Assembly (NCBI GenBank): GCA_022843905.1
Contig: JALHMT010000029.1
Coordinates: 1-64,000, forward strand
Length of the DNA stretch: 64,000 bases
Direction: 5' to 3'
From: Rubrivivax sp.
GTDB taxonomy: Bacteria; Pseudomonadota; Gammaproteobacteria; Burkholderiales; Burkholderiaceae_C
The position numbers were made by a program, and so were the translations under genes. Below the pieces are notes generated by a model, which was given only the letters and a program-made list of their open reading frames with translations, was not told where the DNA came from and searched no databases. Below are positions 47,168 to 55,563 of this stretch, piece after piece; the first letter of the stretch is position 1, and each line of letters opens with the position of its first letter.

Positions 47168-49240
47168 ATGCGCCTGCTGCCACCACTCGACGACGCTGCC
47201 AAAGTCAAGCCCACCCACGACCTGGTCAAGGGCAAGGGCGGCTACAGCCTGCATGCGCTCGAAACCCTGCTGCGCGACTGCGAAGACCAGCCGGTGTGGC
47301 GCGACATGGCCGACCTGTGCTGCGCCTACTACGACGGCTCGCAACTGAGCGCCCAGCAGGAGTACGAGTACAAGAAGAACAAGCTCGATCCGCGCGTGAC
47401 CAACCTGATCGGCCGCGTGGTGAACGGCGTGCTCGGCCAGGAAGCCAAGAGCAGGCGCGACCCGCGGCTGGAGCCCGACGACGACGCTTTCGCCGACGTG
47501 GCCGACGTGCTCAACGTGCGCCTGAAGGAGGCCCAGCGCGAGACGTGCGCCGACATGGCGGTGAGCAACGGATACGGCGGCCAGGTCAAGGCCGGCGTGG
47601 GCTGGGTCGAGGTCAGCCGCGACGCGGACCCGTTCAACTACCCGTATCGGGTCATCGACATCCACCGCGACGAGATGTGGTGGGACTGGCGGGCCAAGCG
47701 CATCGACCTGTCGGATGCCCGCTGGCTCTGCCGCCGGCAGTGGAAAGACCTGGACGAGGTCGTCGCGTCGATGCCCGAGCACCGCGAGGCGCTGGAGAAC
47801 TCGCTCAACAACTGGTCCAACTGGCTGATGGACGACGCCGGCACCGAGGAGATGCTCAAGGGCCAGAACCCCTGGTACGTGACCGATCGGGCCTTCAAGG
47901 TCAGCCGCGCCGAGTGGATCGACGGCGGCCGGCGCCGCGTGCGCATGTACGAGGTCTGGTATCGCGTGCCCGCCGAAGTGGTGGTGATGCGCGTTGGCCA
48001 TCGGTGGATCCCGCTCGACGAGCAGAACCTGACGCACATCGAGGCAGTGTCGCGTGGCCTGGTGAAGCTCAAGCGGGTGGTGACGCTGCAGGTGCGCCGC
48101 GCGATCTTCGCCGGGCCCTACCGGCTGCTGGACGAGGCGACCACGAAGCGCCGCTTCCCGTACATCCCCTTCATGGCCTTCCGGGCTGACAAGGACAACA
48201 CGCCCTACGGCCTTGTCCACGGGATGATCGCGCCGCAGGACGAGTACAACGAGCGGCGCATGCGCATCCAGTGGATGCTCAAGGCCCAGCAGCTGATGGT
48301 CGACCGCGACGCGCTGGACCCCGAGTACAACAACATCGAGGACATCGCCGCGACGCTGATGCGCCCCGACATGGTGGCCGTGCTCAACCCGAACCGGCGC
48401 AACGCCAACGGCATGCAGTTCCGCAACGATTTCCAGCTGCAGAAAGAGCAGTTCGAGATGATGCAGGACGCCAAGGGCAACGTGCAGGACGTGCCCGGCA
48501 TCTACAGCGCGCAGCTGGGCGACGCGCCGACCGGGGTCACGTCTGGCATTGCGATCAACAGCCTGGTTGAGCAGGGGATCGTCGCCATGGGCGAGCTCAA
48601 CGACAACTACTCGCACGCGCGCCGCCTGGTCTACGACACGCTGGTCGACCTGATCGCCGAGGACCACGCCACGCGCGACATGCAGGTGCAGATCGGCGCC
48701 GGCCAGACCCGCCGCACGGTGGTGCTCAACACCAAGGATCCGAAGTCCGGGCAGGCGATCAACGTGGTCAAGGACGCGCAGGTCACCACCGGCCTGGCCG
48801 AGGTGCCCGCGACGCCGGCCTACATGATGCAGATGAGTGTGCTGATGTCCGACATGATCCGCGCGCTGGCCGGTACGCCGCAGGCCGGGCTCCTGATCCC
48901 CGCCTGGGTGGAGAACACCAGCGCCTTCGGGTCCAGCCGCAAGATGCTCGCCGACGACATGCGCCGCATGTCCGGCCTTCCGGTGTCCGGCGATCGCCAG
49001 ACCGCGCAGGCCTGGCAGGAGCAGCAGCAGAAGCAGGCCGCCGAGCAGGCGCAGCTCGCGCAGATGGCCGCCAAGGCCGAGCTGGAAGCCAAGAGCGCCA
49101 AGACCCTGCTCGACGTGTCCAAGGCCCGCCTGACCAACGCGCAGACCGCGCAAGCCCTGGTCCAGGCCGACTCGCTGGCCAACGACCCGGACGAGCAGGC
49201 GCTGATCGACGAGTCCATCAAGGAGGCCATGGCCGCATAA
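47168..49240 (+). CDS. Portal protein (P22-like)
   Basis: The product has 690 residues, close to P22 gp1 (about 725). Typical segments: YYDGSQLSAQQEYEYKKNKL, DPRVTNLIGRVVNGVLGQEA near the start; FNYPYRVIDIHRDEMWWDW; PYIPFMAFRADKDNTPYGLV; the long helix with MRIQWMLKAQQLMVDRDALD; and a C-terminal coiled coil rich in Gln/Ala (from about 610). It forms the ring for DNA entry and exit. It follows terL by 18 bases. Confidence 0.88.
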   Translation: MRLLPPLDDAAKVKPTHDLVKGKGGYSLHALETLLRDCEDQPVWRDMADLCCAYYDGSQLSAQQEYEYKKNKLDPRVTNLIGRVVNGVLGQEAKSRRDPRLEPDDDAFADVADVLNVRLKEAQRETCADMAVSNGYGGQVKAGVGWVEVSRDADPFNYPYRVIDIHRDEMWWDWRAKRIDLSDARWLCRRQWKDLDEVVASMPEHREALENSLNNWSNWLMDDAGTEEMLKGQNPWYVTDRAFKVSRAEWIDGGRRRVRMYEVWYRVPAEVVVMRVGHRWIPLDEQNLTHIEAVSRGLVKLKRVVTLQVRRAIFAGPYRLLDEATTKRRFPYIPFMAFRADKDNTPYGLVHGMIAPQDEYNERRMRIQWMLKAQQLMVDRDALDPEYNNIEDIAATLMRPDMVAVLNPNRRNANGMQFRNDFQLQKEQFEMMQDAKGNVQDVPGIYSAQLGDAPTGVTSGIAINSLVEQGIVAMGELNDNYSHARRLVYDTLVDLIAEDHATRDMQVQIGAGQTRRTVVLNTKDPKSGQAINVVKDAQVTTGLAEVPATPAYMMQMSVLMSDMIRALAGTPQAGLLIPAWVENTSAFGSSRKMLADDMRRMSGLPVSGDRQTAQAWQEQQQKQAAEQAQLAQMAAKAELEAKSAKTLLDVSKARLTNAQTAQALVQADSLANDPDEQALIDESIKEAMAA

Positions 49241-49253
49241 GGCCGGGCCCCGA

Positions 49254-49417
49254 AACCCGGCAACGCTGCCGGGTTTTCGCCAAGTTTCAGCCGGCCCGGG
49301 TGTCGCCGCACCCCGGGCTGTGTATCCGCGGCAGCCCGCACCAGGCCTCGTCCAGCCCGGTGCGGAGATCCATTGGACGGTAACGCGAGCCCGCGCTGGA
49401 GCAATCCGCCGCGGGCT
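49254..49417 (+). terminator. Three hairpins between portal and scaffold genes, including palindrome copy 3
   Basis: The first (49254-49275) is the 22-bp palindrome with one central change, followed by TTTT, and works as a normal terminator after the portal gene. The second (about 49292-49319) is GCCCGGG/CCCGGGC with a mismatch. The third is AGCCCGCG (49388-49395) / CGCGGGCT (49410-49417) followed by TTGTCGTTT. Together they fill most of the 223-base gap and may set the ratio of coat to portal mRNA. Confidence 0.6.
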
Positions 49418-49463
49418 TTGTCGTTTCGGCGGCGGCCGTCAAGCGCACGGAGAGAGCAACACC

Positions 49464-50330
49464 ATGGGACCACTCGCAAGCGAAGACTTCACACCCGACG
49501 AACTGGCCTTGATCCCGCCCGATGACGGCGAAGGCGAGCGCTCAGCTGAGCCGCAACCTGGCGGGCAACAGCCCCCGGCTGCAGCCCAGCAGGTGCAGCA
49601 GCCCGAGCCGCCGGCCGCGCAACCGGCAGCGCAGGCAACACCGCCTGCGGCCGAACCCACCGCGCAGCCCACGGGCGATGTGCGTGCAGCCCTGCGGGCC
49701 GCGCGCCGATCCGAGCACCGAGCCCGCGAGGAGGCTGACCGCCTTCGCCGCGAGAACGAGGCGCTCAAGGCCAAGGTGCCGACCCAGCCCGACCCTGACG
49801 CTATCTCCGACGAGGAGATCCGCCAGGCCGAGCGCGTCGACCCGCTGCTGGGCAAGGTGGCCAGGCTGGCATCGCGCGCAATCGCCGCGCCGGCCGCCGA
49901 GGCACCACCCGCCCAGCAAGCCGAGTTCGTGCCGCCCTACCTGCCGCCTGTCGTGCAGGAGGCTGTCGACGACGTGCCGCAGCTCTTGCAGTGGCAGACC
50001 AGCCCCGACCAGACCGCGTTTCGCGCGGCCATCGAGGCTGATCGCTACCTGCAGACCCTGCCGGCGTGGAAAGACAAGTCGATGGCCGAGCGCTTCGCTG
50101 AAGTCGTCAAGCGCGTGTCGCAGGACCACGGGACCGCTCTCCCGAACACCCCCCCTCGATCCGACCCCAGAGCCGTCATCGACGGCGTGCCGCGGCAACT
50201 GCCGAACACGCTGAGCGACATCGGCGGCGGGGCCGGCAAGCAAACGGAGCGGTCGCAGCTCGAAAAGTGGCAGCAACCCGGCGTATCGGACGAACAAATC
50301 CTCGCCGACCTTGCCCTGAGCGGTGACTGA
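49464..50330 (+). CDS. Scaffolding protein
   Basis: ATG 49464 with GGAGAGA upstream gives 288 residues. It has the usual scaffold features: acidic start, Pro/Gln/Ala-rich region (about 30-75), a coiled coil (RRSEHRAREEADRLRRENEA), a helical middle with PLLGKVARLASRAI and a charged C-terminus (SQLEKWQQPGVSDEQILADL) that could bind the coat. It lies directly before the coat gene, as scaffold genes do. Confidence 0.75.
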   Translation: MGPLASEDFTPDELALIPPDDGEGERSAEPQPGGQQPPAAAQQVQQPEPPAAQPAAQATPPAAEPTAQPTGDVRAALRAARRSEHRAREEADRLRRENEALKAKVPTQPDPDAISDEEIRQAERVDPLLGKVARLASRAIAAPAAEAPPAQQAEFVPPYLPPVVQEAVDDVPQLLQWQTSPDQTAFRAAIEADRYLQTLPAWKDKSMAERFAEVVKRVSQDHGTALPNTPPRSDPRAVIDGVPRQLPNTLSDIGGGAGKQTERSQLEKWQQPGVSDEQILADLALSGD

Positions 50331-50358
50331 GCCATCCCCTCTTTGACGGAGTAGCTCA

Positions 50359-51660
50359 ATGAGCACGACCTCGATTGCGACCACCAGCGGCCTCGCGCCC
50401 AAGAAGTGGTCAGACGCCCTGTTCGCCATGGTCGGCAAGCAGCCGACCCCGGTGAACAGCCTGTCGGGCCCCGCCCCGACGATGGACAAGTCCAGCAAGG
50501 TGCTGCGCCGCCAGTCCACCACCGACATGCCGATCGTGCGGGTCAACGACCTCGCCCAGTCGGCCGGTGACACGGTGCGCGTGGACTGCGCCAACATCGT
50601 CAAGCTGCGCGCGGTGATGGGTGACGAGAACGCTGAAGGCAAGGGCGCCAAGCTCGACTTCAGCTTCAGGGACATCCGCATCGACATGGCCACGCTGCCG
50701 GTGAGCGCCGGCGGCAAGATGACGCAGAAGCGCTTCCAGCACGACCTGCGTCAGAACGCCCTGGCCCAACTGAAGGGCGGCATCCCCAACTTCCTGTGGC
50801 AGCGCATCCTCACGCTGCTGGCCGGCTCGCGCGGGCAGCAGGACGGTGTGGACTGGATCCTGCCGCTGGCGACGGACCCCGAGTTCGACGCGATGATGGT
50901 CAACTCCGTCAGGGCGCCGAGCTTCAACCGCCATTACGTGGTCGACGGCAATGACCTGATCCAGGGTGGCGCGCAACTGGCCTCGATCGACACCACCGAT
51001 GCGCTCAAGCTCGTGCACATCGACGTGCTGTCGGCGCTGATCAGCGAGCTCACGCTGCGCATGATGCCGATCCGCATCCCGGGCGACCCGGCAGCCGGCG
51101 ACGACCCCATCAAGGGCGTGCTGATGCTGGATCACCTGACCTGGAACTCCATCATCACGGACACCACGGCGAGCAACAACATTCGCACGTGGCAGGCCAA
51201 CGCGATGGAGCGCGCGAGCTACGGCAACCTGCGTGCGCACCCGCTGTTCTCCGGCAGCCCGTGGCTGTGGAACGGCATCCTGGTTCGCAAGATGGGTGAC
51301 TTCGGCATCCGCTTCCTGGGCAGCACGACCACCAAGCACATCACGTCGGCCAACCGCTACACGGCCACCGAAACCGACGTGACCATCCCGGCACTCAGCG
51401 GCACCCACCAGGTCAACCGCTCGCTGCTGCTGGGCGCGCAGGCCCTGGCCATGTGCTCGGGCGTCAACACCCAGACCGAGGTGCCGTACTCGATGTTGGA
51501 GAACACCACCAACTTCGGGCGCAACCTGGAGATGGCCGGCGAGCTGATGTGCGCGGAAGAAAAGCTGCGCTTCAGCCTGCCGGACGGCCTGGGCAACAAC
51601 GAGCCCACCGACGTTGGCGTGATGGTGATCGACAGCGTCACCCGGCGCGTCACGGCCTGA
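50359..51660 (+). CDS. Major capsid protein (N4-gp56/F116-like)
   Basis: The product has 433 residues. The pattern SSKVLRRQSTTDMPIVRVND, GDTVRVDCANIVKLRAVMGD, DIRIDMATLPVSAGGKMTQK and PLFSGSPWLWNGILVRKMGD matches the N4-gp56 (DUF4043) coat family. The fold is an HK97-type capsid. It is encoded after the scaffold, before small head proteins. High-expression features are a clean start and a terminator two genes downstream. Confidence 0.85.
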   Translation: MSTTSIATTSGLAPKKWSDALFAMVGKQPTPVNSLSGPAPTMDKSSKVLRRQSTTDMPIVRVNDLAQSAGDTVRVDCANIVKLRAVMGDENAEGKGAKLDFSFRDIRIDMATLPVSAGGKMTQKRFQHDLRQNALAQLKGGIPNFLWQRILTLLAGSRGQQDGVDWILPLATDPEFDAMMVNSVRAPSFNRHYVVDGNDLIQGGAQLASIDTTDALKLVHIDVLSALISELTLRMMPIRIPGDPAAGDDPIKGVLMLDHLTWNSIITDTTASNNIRTWQANAMERASYGNLRAHPLFSGSPWLWNGILVRKMGDFGIRFLGSTTTKHITSANRYTATETDVTIPALSGTHQVNRSLLLGAQALAMCSGVNTQTEVPYSMLENTTNFGRNLEMAGELMCAEEKLRFSLPDGLGNNEPTDVGVMVIDSVTRRVTA

Positions 51661-51718
51661 TGAACATGGCGGGCCTTCGGGCTCGCCTCCTCAACCAACC
51701 CCTGAAGGGAAACTTCAA

Positions 51719-52171
51719 ATGCCTTCTTTCAAGAGCTCGGGGTACTTCGCCCCTCAGTACATGCCCGGCGACGGCGTCGGCATGGCCCTCACCGACTTCG
51801 TCACGCTGTCGGCCAACCCGCTTGTCAACGACACGCTGGACTTCCGCATCCCGGCCGGGATGGAGGTGGCCAGCATCGAGATCGACTCCACGCGGATCGA
51901 CACCAACGGCGCCCCGACCCTGGCCTACCAGGCCGGCTACGCGCCGATCCAGGCCGAAACGATCTACAGCGCGCAGCCGACCTACTTCGGGGCGGCCTCG
52001 TCGATCACGGTCGGTCGGGTGGTCAACGGCAACCGCGCCGTGCTGAACTTCAAGCCCATCAAGTTCGAAGAAGACGTGATGCTGCGCTTGACTGTGAACG
52101 CCAACGCCGCGACGTTCGCGGCCGGCGAGGTCCGGGCCATCATCTACGGCTCTGCGCGCGGCGTTCGCTGA
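51719..52171 (+). CDS. Small head protein, possible capsid decoration
   Basis: The product has 150 residues, starting 59 bases after the coat gene behind GAAGGGAAAC. It is almost all beta (MEVASIEIDSTRIDTNG, SITVGRVVNGNRAVLNFKPI). It is followed by a strong terminator, so it is transcribed with coat and should be abundant. A decoration or cement role is likely from position and size. Confidence 0.6.
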   Translation: MPSFKSSGYFAPQYMPGDGVGMALTDFVTLSANPLVNDTLDFRIPAGMEVASIEIDSTRIDTNGAPTLAYQAGYAPIQAETIYSAQPTYFGAASSITVGRVVNGNRAVLNFKPIKFEEDVMLRLTVNANAATFAAGEVRAIIYGSARGVR

Positions 52172-52219
52172 TCTGGTTGTCTCCTTCCGCGGTTTAACGA
52201 GCTGGGCCGCGGTTGCCTT

Positions 52220-52253
52220 GGGGCGGGCCTTCACGGGCTCGCCCCTCTTTTTT
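52220..52253 (+). terminator. Rho-independent terminator after coat genes
   Basis: A 10-bp GC-rich stem (GGGGCGGGCC with GGCTCGCCCC, one G-U pair), 6-base loop, followed by TCTTTTTT. A clear intrinsic terminator between the coat/decoration genes and the next head genes. Confidence 0.9.
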
Positions 52254-52264
52254 GGAGCATCGCA

Positions 52265-52642
52265 ATGCAAGTGCAGTACATCGGCAACAAGCCGCTGAAG
52301 ACCGACAACGTGGCCGGCACCGGGCTGGTGTGGAATGGCCACGGCGACGTGCAGGACGTTCCTGAAGCCGCTGCAGCCAAGCTGCTGCGTCACCCCGACG
52401 TGTGGGCGCTGCCTGCCGTCGAGACGGAGCCCGAGAAGGAGCAGCAGGGCCTGGACTCGAAGCCCGACTTCAAGCTCGCCGGCCCCGACGACACGGTGAT
52501 CGACCTGGCCGAGATGGACGACAAGGCCGTCAAGGCATTCGCCACCGAGCACAAGCTCGACGTGGACCTGCGCAAGAAGGGCGACGCGCTGCGCGGCGCC
52601 GTCATGGCGGCCATCGACGCGGCAGCCAAGCCGGAGGGTTGA
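52265..52642 (+). CDS. Small head-completion or virion protein
   Basis: The product has 125 residues; GGAGCATCGCA with ATG. The first 50 residues form a beta domain (VQYIGNKPLKTDNVAGTGLV); the end is helical and charged (VKAFATEHKLDVDLRKKGDA). Short proteins of this type in podoviruses lie before the adaptor genes. The function is inferred from order only. Confidence 0.55.
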   Translation: MQVQYIGNKPLKTDNVAGTGLVWNGHGDVQDVPEAAAAKLLRHPDVWALPAVETEPEKEQQGLDSKPDFKLAGPDDTVIDLAEMDDKAVKAFATEHKLDVDLRKKGDALRGAVMAAIDAAAKPEG

Positions 52643-52645
52643 GCC

Positions 52646-53305
52646 ATGGGCACGCTCACCGGACAGCAGATCATCGACCGCGCGTGGATCAAGAGCCACG
52701 ACACGGGCGCCGGTGGTGGCGTGCGCTGGCCATCGACCGAGGGCCTGCTGTGGGTCAACGACGGGCAGCGCGAGATCGTCAACGTGCTGCCCAAGTCCAA
52801 CGCCAAGTCGGGCACCGGCGTGACATTGGCCGGCTCACGCCAGACGCTGACCGGGCTGGGCCTGACGGACGGCCTCGAAGTGCTCGACGTGGTGCGCAAG
52901 ATCAGCGGCGGGCCGATCACGCTGCGACCGCGCGCCTGGTTCGACGACAACCGGCCCGGGTGGCACGCGGAAGCCGGCGACCCGTACCACTGGACGCAGG
53001 ACGAGCGCGACCCGAAAGCGTTCTACCTGTGGAAGCAGAACGCCGGCACATCGATCGAGGTGGTCTACGCGGCCAACCCGACCGACCTGGCCTCGCTGGC
53101 CAATGTGATCACGCTGGACGACATCTACGCCAACGCCCTGCAATGGTTCGTGCTGTTCAGCTTCTACAGCAAGGACACCAAGTACACGGCCAGCGCCCAG
53201 CGCGCGGCGATGTACTGGGAGCTGTTCAAGTCTTCGCTGGGCATCCGCGAGAAGTCGATCATCACCAACGACGCGAGCGGCCAGGCCAAGGCCGCGGGGA
53301 GCTGA
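52646..53305 (+). CDS. Head-to-tail adaptor-like protein
   Basis: The product has 219 residues. TGQQIIDRAWIKSHDTG and VRWPSTEGLLWVNDGQREIV are the typical front of the phage adaptor/connector family in N4/F116-like podoviruses; the C-terminal ALQWFVLFSFYSKDTKYTAS is a helix. It probably forms a ring below the portal. Confidence 0.65.
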   Translation: MGTLTGQQIIDRAWIKSHDTGAGGGVRWPSTEGLLWVNDGQREIVNVLPKSNAKSGTGVTLAGSRQTLTGLGLTDGLEVLDVVRKISGGPITLRPRAWFDDNRPGWHAEAGDPYHWTQDERDPKAFYLWKQNAGTSIEVVYAANPTDLASLANVITLDDIYANALQWFVLFSFYSKDTKYTASAQRAAMYWELFKSSLGIREKSIITNDASGQAKAAGS

Positions 53306-53308
53306 CGC

Positions 53309-53947
53309 ATGATCATCAGCCCCGCGTCATTCAAGACCTGGGCCGAACTGGCCCCGTGGGTGACGATGCACGTCAAGCAGGTGCCGACCTTCATGGTCGA
53401 GGACCAGCTCATCGTCGCGGCGCGCGAGTTCTTCCGGCGATCGTGCGTGTGGCGATCGCAGGCGATCACGCTGGCCACGACCGTTGCAGCGCAGCAGGAA
53501 TACGCCTACTCGCCACCGAGCAACGCGGAGCTCAACCGTGTGCATGTCGCGTGGATCGCTGGCGTCGAGATCGGCCTGGCCACCGTGTCGGACCTGGCCG
53601 CTGACAACGGCACAACGACCGATGACACCTTCGCGGTGGGCGCACGGCCAACCAACGTCGCCTTCCTGGTGCCGGCTCCCATGTCGGCCGGGCAGGTGAT
53701 CAAGGCGCGCGTGTCCTACAAGCCATCGACCGCGGCAACCGGCATCCCCGTCGAGGCCTTCGACGCCTGGCGCGAGGCCATCGGGGCCGGCGCGGCAGCG
53801 GTGCTTCTGCGCATGCCGGACAAGCAGTGGACGAACCCGGCTGCCGCTGGTGCGCTGGACGCCCAGTTCATGGCAGGCGTTTCCGACGCCGCGCTGCGTG
53901 GTGGCCGCACCGGCGGGCGGCTGAAGGTCACGGTGGCCCCATGCTGA
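53309..53947 (+). CDS. Second adaptor/connector-like protein
   Basis: The product has 212 residues, three bases after the previous gene. VPTFMVEDQLIVAAREFFRR, then beta strands (ELNRVHVAWIAGVEIGLATV) and a helical end (LDAQFMAGVSDAALRGG) resemble the paired tail-adaptor proteins that follow the first one in such phages. It overlaps the next start by seven bases. Confidence 0.6.
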   Translation: MIISPASFKTWAELAPWVTMHVKQVPTFMVEDQLIVAAREFFRRSCVWRSQAITLATTVAAQQEYAYSPPSNAELNRVHVAWIAGVEIGLATVSDLAADNGTTTDDTFAVGARPTNVAFLVPAPMSAGQVIKARVSYKPSTAATGIPVEAFDAWREAIGAGAAAVLLRMPDKQWTNPAAAGALDAQFMAGVSDAALRGGRTGGRLKVTVAPC

Positions 53948-55563
53948 TCTTCGCCGACGAGCTGTTCCTGTCGAGCAACCTCTCGACGAACCCGAAGAAG
54001 CTCGCGGACGGCATCGGCGTCAACGCGGCCGACCTGGACACGACGCAGCAGGACTTCCGCGGCCGGCGCGCGGCCACCACCGTGCACACGCTGAGCGGCT
54101 ACGGTGCGCAGCAGGCGGCGATCTACCGCATGGGGCGCGAGACGGCCAGCGACACCCAATACTGGCTGGCCTACGCGGCCGATGTCGACTTTGTGCGCTC
54201 GCTGCTGGCCAGCGACCCGACCGAGCGCACATACGGTGTGGCTGGCGGGTTCGGAGCGCCGGTCTACACCGACAACACGCTCATCACCACCCCGCCGTAT
54301 GGCGCAACCGGGTGGATCCTCGGCATCCCTGCGCCTGCTGCCGGCACCGCGGCGGCAATCGGCAGCGCTGGCGCTGGCGCCACCGAAACGCGCACCTACA
54401 CGCAGACCTTCGTGCGCTACAACAACGACGAGGGCCCGCCCTGCACGACGCCGGTCAGCATCAGTTGCCCTGGCGGCTCGACGATCAACCTCACCGGGCT
54501 TCCGGCCGGGCCAGGCTCGACCGTTGGCACAGTCGGCGTCGACAGGCGCCGGATCTACGTCAGCACCGGCGGCGACTACAGGCTGGTGCTGGAGCAGGCC
54601 GTCGCCACCACCACGGCCAGCGACACCGGCACGCGAGGCGCGATCCTGCAGACGGGCGGCAGCACCACAAAGCCCGACTGGCTCGAACCGCCGATCAACA
54701 TGCGCGGCCTGATCGAGCTGTGGTCTGGCATGCACGGCGCGTTCGTCGACAAGGCCTACATGACCTGCGTGCCGTACAACCCGCACGCCTGGCCGGTGCA
54801 GTTCAAGCGCCAGGTGCCAGACCGCATCGTCGGCTCGGCAAAGTGGGAGCAGTCATGGCTGCTGGCCACCACCGGCACGCCGCGGGTCGCGTTCGGCACC
54901 ACGCCGCTGGCGATGGTCGACGCGCCGATCCCGCTGCGCCAGGGCTGCGTGGCCAAGCGTTCTGTCGTCGGCGTGGGGCATGGCGTGTGCTGGGCCAGCA
55001 ACGACGGCCTGTGCTACCACGGCAAGCTCGGCACCTATGTGATGACGAAGTCGCTGCTGACCAAGGCGCAGTGGCGAGCCCTGCTGCCCGACACCATCAT
55101 CGGCGCAGCCTGGGGCGACTGGTACGTCGGCTTCTACAACGACGGCACGCGCAAGTCCTTCATGGTCAACACGCTCAAGCCAGACGGCCTGATCTGGCTG
55201 ACGCAGGGCGCCTTTGCCGTTTTCAGCGACCCGCTGTCGGAAACCCTGTACCTGCTGGACACCGGCAACACGATCAAGAAGTGGGACGCCGGCTCGCAGG
55301 TCAGCGCCACCTTCAAGTCGCGCGTGAAGCGCACGCGGCGCGAGACGAACCCGGGCGTGGCCCGGATCATCGCCACGACCTACCCGGTGACGTTCAACCT
55401 GTGGGGCGACGGCACGCTGCGCGCTGGTCCCTACACGATCACGAACGACGACCCGTTCAGGCTGCCTGGCGGCTACATGGCCGAGGAGTGGCAGTACCAG
55501 ATCCAGGGCGTCGGCCCTGTCGAAGGCGTGTTCATCGGTGAAGAAATCGACGACCTGCCATGA
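53941..55563 (+). CDS. Large beta-rich tail-hub or stabilisation protein
   Basis: ATG at 53941 overlaps the adaptor gene. The product has 540 residues, with FADELFLSSNLSTNPKKLAD at the start and many short strands (YGVAGGFGAP, WGDWYVGFYNDGTRKSFMVN, LLDTGNTIKKWDAG) that look like blades of a beta-propeller. The end PVEGVFIGEEIDDLP is a small domain. The position after adaptors and before the fibre suggests a tail tube/knob role in a short tail. Confidence 0.65.
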   Translation: MLIFADELFLSSNLSTNPKKLADGIGVNAADLDTTQQDFRGRRAATTVHTLSGYGAQQAAIYRMGRETASDTQYWLAYAADVDFVRSLLASDPTERTYGVAGGFGAPVYTDNTLITTPPYGATGWILGIPAPAAGTAAAIGSAGAGATETRTYTQTFVRYNNDEGPPCTTPVSISCPGGSTINLTGLPAGPGSTVGTVGVDRRRIYVSTGGDYRLVLEQAVATTTASDTGTRGAILQTGGSTTKPDWLEPPINMRGLIELWSGMHGAFVDKAYMTCVPYNPHAWPVQFKRQVPDRIVGSAKWEQSWLLATTGTPRVAFGTTPLAMVDAPIPLRQGCVAKRSVVGVGHGVCWASNDGLCYHGKLGTYVMTKSLLTKAQWRALLPDTIIGAAWGDWYVGFYNDGTRKSFMVNTLKPDGLIWLTQGAFAVFSDPLSETLYLLDTGNTIKKWDAGSQVSATFKSRVKRTRRETNPGVARIIATTYPVTFNLWGDGTLRAGPYTITNDDPFRLPGGYMAEEWQYQIQGVGPVEGVFIGEEIDDLP

